Translations under genes and position numbers: made by a program
The notes under the pieces: generated by a model
The model's database searches: none
The model's input: the letters and a program-made list of their open reading frames with translations, nothing else
What the model was told of the DNA's origin: nothing
From: Centropus unirufus
Lineage: Eukaryota > Chordata > Aves > Cuculiformes > Centropidae
Length of the DNA: 64,000 bases
Direction: 5' to 3'
NCBI GenBank assembly: GCA_013397695.1
Contig: VYZI01000002.1
Location: forward strand, 2,047,793 to 2,111,792
Shown: positions 38,775 through 48,300 of the stretch, in pieces
How positions within the stretch are numbered: the first letter of the stretch is position 1
How the letters are laid out: each line of letters begins with the position of its first letter

Positions 38775-38940
38775 AATGGCACAGCATTTTTCATAGAGAG
38801 ATGTCAAAGCACTGTGCAATGATTCTCTGCCTCCTTATCTTTCTCTTACAAATGAGGACAAGACACAGGAAAGATTTGTCAAGGTCATCCAGTAAGTCAA
38901 AACTAAGACTAGCAAACCAGACTCTGTTATTACCTACCAG
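38775..38940 (-). mobile_element. MIR-like SINE remnant, minus strand
   Basis: The words run in the order expected for the complement of a MIR-type SINE. CAGCATTTTTCATAGAGA and TGTCAAAGCACTGTGCAA are the tail/core. CTTACAAATGAGGACAAG, ACACAGGAAAGATTTGTCAA and GGTCATCCAGTAAGTC parallel 'tttacagatgaggaaactgaggcacagagaggttaagt...aaggtcacacagctagtaag'. Its orientation is opposite to the remnant 135 bp upstream. An overlapping 123-codon plus frame (38702-39073) is a by-product of this sequence, not a gene. Confidence 0.6.
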
Positions 38941-39788
38941 CCATCCCAGGAGAAACAACTTTGTCCAAGAGAACAAACCTGACCTGGAATTAAGTGTATT
39001 TAATTGCCTTCCTAAAATTCTGGCATGCATAAGGCACTGTTTCAGAGTGGAGTGGAAGCAGAATTTAATATAGTAAAACAACCTTATATGCACAGGTCTT
39101 TTTATCCCAAAGCATTTTATTAGTTTTTAATATGTCTTACCTGCAACATCTAGAAAATGAGGTGGCAGGGGATACAGCACCAATGAAACCCCTGTGAAAA
39201 AGTTTAAAAGGGGTGGAAAAAGTGTAGCCAAGACGTCTAAAAAAATTACATTATTACAGGATTGTGTGATTTTAATAATGGTACAGCAAACACAGGAACT
39301 GTGTTATATAAACAATTAGTCTGCGTGTGCCATTCCTTCCCTCCTACACATGATAGCATTACATATATAGGCACAGTGCATAGGCTGCCAGGTATAGAAG
39401 CAGTGTTGACTCTATGTTCCAAATTTTATTAGTTGTATGTAATGTCATATTTCTGCGCTTATCTTCTATTATATGTGTGCTTCACTGTGCTGTGTGCCTA
39501 AATATTTCTGCCCCGCCAAATTTTGTTTATATTTGAAGATTTATATATTTTTCCAAGTAGACAAATTGAAGAAATCGGGATTAAACAAAATACAACACAT
39601 TTACAGGCGACACAAAGACAGAAGCACTGAGAGACTGAAAAAAGGATTCTCAGCTCCAACCTCTGAACTGGGCATCACCTTTGTAGTTTGCATGGAGTTC
39701 AACAACCCTTCCTACAGAATTCCTTGGATCAATATTGTCTATGCTCCACTTTATTTGGGGATGCAGAATAGAATGTAAGGAGAAGAAA

Positions 39789-39838
39789 ATGATCCTTGTG
39801 GTCCCTTCCAATTCAGGTCATTCTGCAATTCTGTGATG
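39789..39838 (+). mobile_element. CR1-like 3' terminus scrap
   Basis: TGATCCTTGTGGTCCCTTCC, AATTCAGG, then TTCTGCAATTCTGTGATG parallels the CR1 3' UTR end ('gatccttgtgggtcccttccaactcaggatattctatgattctatg'). The upstream 60 bp do not clearly match CR1, so this is either an extremely short 5'-truncated insertion or the residue of an older one. Confidence 0.6.
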
Positions 39839-41261
39839 TGCGGACTGCAACAACTTACCTCCTGCTCATGGATGTTCCAAAGCACAACACACTGACCATT
39901 TCTACTGCAACACATACAGCCTTTCAGTAGCAACAAGATCAAGGTGCACTTGAAAATCTCTGCCCCTCAACCCCTGCCTCTCTGGTGCTGGTCACTGACA
40001 GGGATCAGCCAGGATCCATCTGAAGTTATACGGGTGCATAAGAGAAATTAATAGTTCCTAAAAAGGCAGACTAAAGAAATCCATTTCCTCAAACTTCTTT
40101 AGATTTGTTTTAGGTTTATTCTCAGATGGATATCGTTACAAATGCCTGAGTGAGGAGATAGACACATGGGCTCTCTGCTGATTCAGGCTTCTGCAGAGCA
40201 AAACCGCATTATCTCCACTGCATTAAGGCCTTACACAATTGCTGAAATGGCCCTGGGATTAGGTCCTATGGGAAGTGAAAACAAAAGTAAAATACTTGAG
40301 TGCAAAACTAAATCAATAATCCTGAAGCTTTTTATTCCTCTCAGTCAAGAGTCAAATGAAAGACAATCAATACAATTATTGTAACTTCTTCCTGAAAAAG
40401 CAACAGATAATCTATTCGGCGGAGTCGGAGGAGCCCAAAGCACAGTGCAAAAGATCAGTGGTCTGCATCACGAGAACAGCAAAGGGTGCCCAGTGCTTTC
40501 CTAGCCTGCTCTGCCAAACTCACAGGAAATAGAAACAGATTCCAGGTTACTGTCATTATCATCAATGGCTACTTTGTAAAAAAAAGACTGCATTTCTCCA
40601 TGTCATTTAAATTTGCATGCCAAATGGAAAAGCTCGTGTGTACAAAGTTCAAAACAGATTTTCTGCAGGGTAAAACTTTCATCAATAATTATTTTATGCT
40701 GCAGGACAAGAAACGTTCAACAAGCCAGTTTCTCCATTCACATTCACAACATATTCGATTTCTTCACCACCTCCCCATTTTTTTCAATTCACACCTAAAG
40801 CCACCCGTGCAGAATTTCCTTCGAACAGATGGCAGCTGCACAAACAAGAACTGAGTATCTCACATTATTAGAACTTTTTCTGCTACCAGTCCTTCATGGA
40901 GACTAAATAGCCTACAAGCAATATGAATTGGAAACAACCTTGGCAGAGAAGGGGAAAAAATAAAGCACCAAAAAAAGGAAGGGAAGAGGAAATCTAGGAA
41001 TTTTGAGCAGAATCTTTAAAAATGGTGACAATCTTTGAGGTAGGCATGCATCTTTTTTAAGGCAGTTTTCAGAGCAGGGGTTTCCCATGTCTAAAAGCCA
41101 CAAACATCTCCCCTAAAAAGGTCTGTCCTCCTAGTCCCAATCCAGCCAATATCCCTAACGGTTCTGCTGTACTCTGAGCTGACAAGCATAAAAGGTTCAG
41201 GAGCACACACCTGCTCGCTGAGAAAGCTACTCTGAGCTCCACTGCAGCTCGGCATTAGCCT

Positions 41262-41283
41262 AAAACCTGAGGACTCAGGTTTT
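41262..41283. repeat. Perfect 9-bp inverted repeat, 4-nt loop, T-rich flank
   Basis: AAAACCTGA, GGAC, TCAGGTTTT forms a 9-bp stem followed by further T residues. In bacteria this shape would suggest a factor-independent terminator; in this vertebrate-type sequence that reading does not apply. It may be chance. Confidence 0.65.
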
Positions 41284-41778
41284 TTGATGGCTGGTTCAGG
41301 CAGCAACCTTGAGGGATGGGTATAATAGGAGTGGTCCCTTTCCACCCAGAAATATCTCTACTCTGCCACCACAAAGCCATGGAACTCCATTGCTATACAT
41401 ACCGAGCCTCCCCAAATCTCATTTAGCTACAATACTGCCTTAGTATCTAAATCTAGAAATATCAACAATGATGTCTCTGCCATACTTGCTCCTCACAGGT
41501 GACTCATGTTTAGTCTTTACCTCTCTATCTTGTACAAACGATCATCATGGCCACAAGAGAACAATTCTTCTGACAAGCTGCCCCAGTATCTCGCCCTTCT
41601 CGGCACCGTTCTCCTATATTACCTTCCAAAAATGTCTTTCTGTTCCCTTCCAACATTACTGCTCTTGTAACGACAAGTCTGTAGTTTCCTTTTAGCTCTA
41701 TCAATAGCCACATTTCCCAAAAGTATTTTCCCAAGGACTGTGAGGACACCATCCCATCACAATGGCAAAGGCTCCCAT

Positions 41779-43501
41779 TCATAGAATCACTAAGGTGGGA
41801 AAAGACCTCCAAGATCATCAAGTCCAACACCGCCATGCCTACCAAACCAGGACCTTTAGAACCACATCCACACATCTTTTAAATACCTCCAGGGATGGTG
41901 ACTCCACCACTTCTCACTCCCCAGCACCCTCAGCGACTCCTCACACTTGCACTCCAGACCCTTCACCAGTTTCGTTGCCCTTCCCTGGACATGCTCCAGA
42001 ACCTCCATGACTTTCTTGTAGTGAGGGGCCCAAAATAGGATTCAAGTTGCAGCCTCACGGGCACTGAGTACGGGGACACAATCACTTCCCTAATCCTGCT
42101 GGCCACAGTATTTCTGATACATACTAGGATGCTGCTGGCTGCCTTGGCCACCTACGCACACTGCCATCTCATCCCCATACAGTTGGCCTCAGCCATTAAA
42201 TCCAGGTTTCTGAGGTCCCTCTGAAGTGCCTTCCTTCCCTCAAATGGATCAACACTCCTGTCCAAAATGATTTTGTCTGCAAAGTTACCGAGGAAGCACT
42301 CAGTTCCCTCATCCACATCGTTGATAAAGATATTAAACAAAACTGGCCTCAACTCTGAGCCCTAGGGAACCCCACCTGTGACTAGCCACCAGCTGGGTTC
42401 AGGTCCACCAGAACTCTTAGAGCTTGGCCATCCAGCTAATTTTTTACCCAGGGAAGTACACTCCCATCCAGGCCACAAGCAGCCCATTTCTCCAGGACAA
42501 TGCTGTGCAGAACAGTGTCAAAGGCTTTACTAAAGTCTAGATAGGCAACCTCAACAGATTTCCCCTCATCCACTACACAGGTCACCTGATCACAAAGGAA
42601 ATCAAGTTGATCAAGCAGGACCTGCCTTTTCTAAACCCATGCTGACTGGGCCTGATCACCTGGTTGTCCTGTACATGCCATGGGATGGCACTCAAGATGG
42701 TCTAACCCATAATCTTTCCTGGTACCTAGGTCAGACTGAGGGACCTGTAGCCCTTCTTGCAGATGGATGTCAAATTTGCTAATGTTCACTCAACTGGGAT
42801 CTCCTTGGATCACCAGAACTGCTGATAAGTGATGGAAAGTGACTTGATGAGCACTTCTGTCAGCTCCCTCAGTGACTTTTGGTGGATTCGATCCAGCCCC
42901 TTATACTTATGAGCACCTAAGTGCTGTAGCAGTTCACTAACCATTTCCTCTGGGATTATGGGGCCTTCACTCTACTCCCTGTCCCTGTCTTCCAGCTCAG
43001 GGAGCTGAATATCCTAAGAACAGCTGGTTTTACTATTAAAGACTGAAGAAAAGAGGGCATTCAGTACCTCAGCCTTTTCCTTATTCTTTGTCACTGTGTT
43101 TCCCCCCATGACCAATAAAGGATGAAGATTCTCCTTAGCCCTCCTTTTTTTTTTTGCCAATGTATTTATAGAAACATTTTTTATTGGCCCTTCTCACTTT
43201 CAAAACCTCACAACATCCTTGTCATCTTCCTGAGATGCCTACCCCTTCTTCCAAAGACCATAAACTCAGGTTTTTTTGTGTGGCTTTTTTTTTCCCCAAG
43301 TGCCAGCCAAATGTCTCTGCTTAGCCAGGCCAGTCTTCTTCCCCAACAGTTCACCATTCAGCACATGTGGTTGGCTTGCTCCTGCACCTTTAAAATTTAC
43401 ATCTTGAAGAATGTCTAGCCATCCTGGACCCTTTTGCCCTTCAGGACTACCTCCCAAGGGACTCTCTCAACCAGGTCCCTAAACAGGCAAAAGTCTGCCC
43501 T
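41779..43501 (-). mobile_element. CR1 LINE, long 5'-truncated and internally deleted
   Basis: The largest mobile element in the window (1.7 kb of a family about 4.5 kb long), on the minus strand. Read 5'->3' on the minus strand it begins at the end of the endonuclease domain (RADF, VERVPWE), passes through the linker and reverse transcriptase region (QHGFRKGRSC, YLDFSKAFDTV, VLFNIFINDVDEGTE), then the C-terminal region (NTVASRIREVI, VVESPSLEVFK). It ends with CTTGGAGGTCTTTTCCCACC and TGATTCTATGA. It is dead. The conserved VPQGS has TAG for Gln (42362-42364, minus). The FADD catalytic box reads FADK. There are frameshifts and other stops, and two internal blocks are missing near 42170 and 41915. 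The 5' edge is placed where similarity to the endonuclease C-terminus ends. Confidence 0.94.
42152..42352 (-). pseudogene. CR1 reverse transcriptase palm remnant
   Basis: A 66-codon open piece of the CR1 ORF2 reverse transcriptase domain. It contains VLFNIFINDVDEGTE, which leads into the strand before the active site. The active-site box reads NFADKIILDRS, where CR1 proteins have FADD, so the second catalytic aspartate is replaced by lysine. It then reads RKALQRDLRNLDLMAEANCM and jumps, through an internal deletion near 42170, to the WQCA of the C-terminal region, where a stop follows. It is a fragment with no expected activity. Confidence 0.85.
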
Positions 43502-44394
43502 CTGCTTCTGTATTTTCAGCAGCAAACAACTCCTGTGATTGATACTCTTTGTTAATACATTAACCCATTACCTCTAAAGCCAGCCCGGATATCTACATTG
43601 GTTTGAAGAGCAGTTTAGTTAGAACCTAAGGTATTATGTTGGATAGGAGTTGAAACACAGTGGTATAGACTCAAATCTACCAGAACAAAGAGAAAGCGTG
43701 CATGAGAGAGGAAGACTTCGCTGCCTTCTTGATATAAAGACATTTTTCCACTTGCTGACTATTTTCACACAAAGATCAGAAGCTTGTAGTATCTCTAACG
43801 CCCCAGGGTATCATTATGAGAGAGAGGCCAGGCTTTGTCTTCATACTTGTACTATTTTTAAAAGAATATTATTAATGAGGAACAACGTGTAATTTTGTGC
43901 TTGGAAGCAGATGAAATCAGAAGTGTGTCTCTGCTTTAACGTGCAATTGGGACAGACCTTGGAGTTAGTCACACACAGTGCAGCATCAGCTGTTGCATTT
44001 ATCTAATCTTTCTCCCAAGAATTTAACTGGCTTTTTGATTATGGATATGTAACTAAAAGGGGTTTATCATGACCCAAAATCTTGACTTTGAGAACCACAC
44101 CTCAAAGCCTTATCTTCTCCAACACCAGATTTATTTCTGACACTCTGACAGCTTTTTAAAAAATGTGAAGTTAATCCCAGAGACTTGCTTGTAGGAACAT
44201 TTCAGTAATAATGAATAAAATATAAGAAAAAATAGGCTGCAGGCTCACTAACTATAGGGCTATAATTGTGTGTGAAATTTTATCATTATTCAGTTAAATT
44301 CAATATCTTTTCCTTGCCATACAGTTTTATGGACTATAGCACAACATCTGAACTTCCCTGAAGTATAAGAACAGAAAGAATACAAGTAGAACAC

Positions 44395-44446
44395 AGATAT
44401 CTATCTCAGATCCACACATGAGATATCTATCTCAGATCCACACATG
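44395..44446 (+). repeat. Exact 26-bp tandem duplication
   Basis: Two identical head-to-tail copies of a 26-bp unit at 44395-44420 and 44421-44446. The unit starts AGATATCTATCTCAG and ends ATCCACACATG. A partial third echo (ATCCACAC) follows at once. Identity of the two copies indicates a recent duplication by slippage or end joining. No gene lies nearby. Confidence 0.97.
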
Positions 44447-44961
44447 ATCCACACTCTGATGTTTTCCTTTATTTTTAACCAGAGATTAATTATGAGTTGT
44501 TTTATGCTGTCTTGCTTAGTTAATGAAAATGTGTTTTGAGACAATTAAAAGACCCAAAATATCAGTTTGTATTCAAAAATTCATGCAATTGAGTAATTCA
44601 TTAATGCACTTAACGATTCTCAACACAAAACAATTCCTAGCTCTGTCCCATAAAATGTCACTCCCTGTGAAGGTCTCAGGACCGTCTCTATCATGAAGAC
44701 CTCCTGTGCTTTTTTGAAATGCATCTAAGAACTCATCCAGAATGGTAGAGGTAAATATCACTCCCTTACAGTCACAGCTGAAATAGGAAGAGAATATATA
44801 AATATTTGTGTAATACTGAAATGCATTGGCCAATGTACTACTGACCAATTTTACTTGTATTAACATAGAAACACAACTAAAACATTTATATCAATTATTA
44901 GCAGGGAATATAAACACGGATCTATTTGGCTAACCAGCACTTCTCTGCATAGCATTACTTG

Positions 44962-45230
44962 AAAGATGGAGATAAACTGGAGAGCACCCATAGAGGGTTA
45001 CAAAATGGGATCAAACTGGAGTGCCTTGCCTAGAAGGAAATAATAAAGCAAGTTAAACCTAGGATGCTTGAGCTGAAAAAAAAAAAAAACTGAAGGGAAT
45101 ATGAATGTAGTTAATGACTAACTGTGTCAAAGTAAAAAAGAAAAAAAAGGGAAAGATTTAGTTCACCTAAAACTGAGTGCAAAAGGAGAATCTGTCTGAA
45201 TAGCTAGAAAGTTTTTAATGGTCTTCCTAT
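44962..45230 (+). mobile_element. Probable very old CR1 (ORF2 C-terminal part)
   Basis: Degraded similarity on the plus strand to the CR1 region encoding VQRRA...ERLRELGLFSLE. GATAAACTGGAGAGCACCCA, AGAGGGTTACAAAATGGGAT and AACTGGAGTGCCTTGCCTAG parallel 'gagaagctggagagggtccagcagagggctacaaagatgatcaa...gactggagcacctccctatg'. Further on, AACTGAAGGGAATATGA and GTTAATGACTAACTGTGTCAAAG parallel the following part of older CR1 subfamilies. Frames are fully broken and the edges uncertain. Confidence 0.5.
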
Positions 45231-48164
45231 AAAAATGTCAGCAGACGTGACTTTTTAGATACTCAAAAGTCCTGTTCTGTTCTTAAGAGCTTCAAAATAA
45301 ACTGAGACCACTTTTTCCATGGCATCTGCTCCTGGCAGAGACTCACCTGAACAAAATGAACTACTACTGCTTTCATTCCTCAGCCTTGTTCTCACTGCAC
45401 AGTCCCGCTGCCTTCTGTAGGTGAGGTCACTTATGGCATAATCTCAAAAAAGCATATTTTTTTTCCTGATGAGTGTCAATGGATCTTCCACCTGAAGAAG
45501 CTTATCTCTTACTGGAGATAGATTTAAGCTCACACGCACACAGAAAAAGGAAGAACATAACTTAATTCTCACTTTTCAAATTGAGTTTATGGGTCTGGCA
45601 GGAAAAAAAAGAACAGTTTTTCAGTAGTAAATTTGATACTTAAAACATTGAGAAGCTGCAAGTATAGAACTCCAGGATGTACTGACAAAGGCCTCATTTG
45701 AGAGTTTAGGAAAAAAAAAAACCTCAAAAACAACATACCGTGTTAGAGCAAATATTCACGAGAAACAATATCCTCAATAGTATGAAAGCCGTTATAGCAA
45801 GGATCACACAATAAAGCAAAAAAGGTCCCCATTCATGACCACAATGCAATATCAGCAATTAACAGGCATGCTGTAACTATCCATAGGTCAGCTAACAGTA
45901 GTATTACATCTTTTTAGGAAAAAAAATTTCCAAACCCATTTGCTTAGGTGGCCTTAAGATACTTGTTTGTGGCTGAAACCAGAAATGCCAATATATTAAA
46001 TAATTTTTAGAACAGTATTTTTAGCAGAGTATGAATTTAGGAAACAGATTTATGCCCTGTGGCAGATAATCACAGAACTATTTCTTCTCATATTAACAGT
46101 TTGCATTGATGTAAATTTACAAGGTTAAGGAGATGAGTAATATCTAAATTTCTTTTAATTGGGATGGCTACTGAAGGAAGTTTATTAATACCTATGTAAT
46201 AGTCTAGATTTATACTGAGTAGGCATTAGATTGCATCCATAATAAATGCTCAGTTCAAAAAGGCCAGTTACTGTCATATTTTCTGAACTGAAGCCTCCAT
46301 TTTGAGTCTTATAAATGTCAATTAAAAAACTAAGAAAAAAAGTAAAAGAAAAAAAAAAATCCAGAAATGGTGGGAAACTAACCCTCACATATTGATTCTC
46401 TTGTGGCCTTTTAGAAGAAATTAAGAGGGAGAGGATATTGGTGATGATGCTGTCAGACCTGAAAATCCAGTCTCAATGCCACAAAACCATGAATAGAATC
46501 CAAAGTGTGTATTTCTTTGAATTAATATTGAGTGGAGAGCCAGGGCTCTCCCAAAGATTCCACTGATTTTAGAGTGAAATATGGGAATTCATAAATGAAA
46601 TACAAAGTTACTGCTATTTGGTTTTGAAACGAAAACAGAGGGGGGGGCATTATTTCTGTCTATTTTCTTTTTTTACTCTTGCTGCTTGTGATTATTGCTA
46701 CTGATTATTAGACCCCAAAAGAAAGCAGCGTGTAGAGAGAAGAATGAAAAGAAACGAATGGGTAGACAATTATACTCCGTCAGATGTACTTGAAATCAAT
46801 CACAATGCAGTTCACTCGGGTTGTTTTCCTGAGCTTGCTGGCTCTATGAACTGTTCAAGGGAAAACCTCAGTAATGACCCGGCTTTCTGCACATTGATTT
46901 TTAACAGCGTTGTCATCTCAGCCAATAGAACTTAGTTTAAGGCTAAGTGAAAACGTTTTCTTTTATTGGGGAACTAACAAGTGCATATAGGAATTTCCCC
47001 AGAAAACACAAAAGAGAAAGAAAACAAAATGGGTGACTACTCACAAAATTACCAGGAGGTGCTGCAATGTAAGAATAAGTGAAGGGAGAGGACAATCAGT
47101 GAAAAGGAAAGAGGAATATTTCTCCTTTACTAATTAATGAAGCTTTCATGTGTTGCAATTTTTGCTCACTATTTTTTGTGTATATGGAGCATTCTCAAGA
47201 TAGTAATTAAAAATGTCATCAGTCAGAATATTTTCATGTCTGTTTACTAGCTGCATGGTGTTCACCCACTGGATTCCACTGGGGGACTACAGTATGGTTC
47301 ATTAATTGAACATTAAAATTTGGTGACACTGGGGAAGCTCTACTAAATTTAAGATGAGGAGAAAATAGTTTGGTATTTATTTATTCATGAAATCAAGACT
47401 TTCTGTAAAAATCTCTAATGTATATTTTGCAACTCACTAGCCCTTGGGACAGCAGATTGGTACAGGGGCGAATAACGTGTGTAATAATCGACCCACATTT
47501 TCCAGTAAAAAGTATAATCAGTAGTAGGTAAACTGACTTTTAAAAACATTTCCAGTTTAATTACATAAGTTACAGCCTTGGAGCCAAAAGAAAATGTTAT
47601 TTTTTTATCAGCTTGCATCTGTTTCACACCAAACACAATCAATTCTAGTCAAATGAGAGAGTTAAGAATGGGGGAAGATGTCCACCTCACCAGCTGGTTT
47701 AGTTGTACCACTCTAAATAACACATTTAGATTGCCTTAGCATGCCAGTCCAGCAAGTAAAAGTGCTCAGGAAGCTGCACACTCCATGGAGAGATTTGCCA
47801 GTGCAATAGGTGATGCTCTCCATTTTCTGAGTCTGAAGTTCAGCTAATTATAAAACAGATTCTCTATCTCAAAGGCTTTCAGGATCAGATCTTCACTTGT
47901 AAGCACAAACATTCAGAAACTGCTCATTTTACTTGCAAAGGTTATTGGATACAACAGTAATGTGATTACTAAAGAACGCCTGTTTTTCTTCCTAGTGCAT
48001 AAAATGACCTGATATTTGACCCTTAAGGAATATTGATGTAATTTATGTAACCAAAAACTAAACAATTCATTTACTTCATTTTGAGCACACAAATTAAATT
48101 AAATTTGTTTTTACACAGCAGTACTACCATCTAGGCACTTCACGTTCTAATCCAGTGACCCAGT

Positions 48165-48300
48165 GATTCCTCTTCCATCCCAGCTTCCCTAACTGTAAAC
48201 CAGGGATAAAACTTACCTTCCCCACTCAGCGGATGTGTGGATTAGCTAGAGAGGCTGAAAACCCTTTGAAGATGAGAAGTGCTCATCATTATTATCCAAC
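48165..48300 (+). mobile_element. MIR-like SINE remnant, core and tail
   Basis: CCCTAACTGTAAACCAGGGA, TAAAACTTACCTTCCCCACTC, GGATGTGTGGATTAGCTAGAG, AAACCCTTTGAAGATGAGAAGTGCT and CATCATTATTATC align in order with the MIR core and tail ('tgtaaaatggggataataatacctacctcacagggttgtgaggattaaa...aagtgctttg...agctattatta'). The tRNA-derived head is not clear. Confidence 0.72.

Larger units (their letters stand above)
38941..41778. other. Unique non-coding DNA with a small CR1 scrap
   Basis: Apart from the short CR1-like 3' end at 39789-39838 and a hairpin at 41262-41283, nothing is recognised. Open frames at 39473-39778 and 40486-40854 (101 and 122 codons, plus) and 41525-41875 (116 codons, minus, running into the CR1) have no motifs. 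Confidence 0.5.
43502..48164. other. Unique DNA with one tandem duplication and an old CR1
   Basis: No gene was recognised. It includes the 26-bp duplication at 44395, the decayed CR1 at about 44962 and several A-rich runs (for example 45077-45090 and 45709-45722). Open frames are under 100 codons (44573-44866 minus is the longest) and lack motifs. The stretch 47140-47240 is AT-rich with TAATTAATGAAGC-type words and may be regulatory, which I cannot test. Confidence 0.5.

Noticed and set aside
38702..39073. 123-codon plus-strand frame
   Set aside because: It overlaps a MIR-like SINE remnant in antisense and has no recognisable protein features.
41262..41290. Hairpin plus T run resembling a factor-independent terminator
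   Set aside because: The window is vertebrate nuclear DNA with CR1 repeats, so bacterial termination signals do not apply. The stem is short enough to arise by chance.
42152..42352. Reverse transcriptase-like peptide that could suggest an endogenous retrovirus
   Set aside because: The surrounding words (FSKAFDTV, VLFNIFINDVD, NTVASRIREVI) and the 3' end are CR1 LINE. No long terminal repeats, primer-binding site or gag/env-like sequence were seen.
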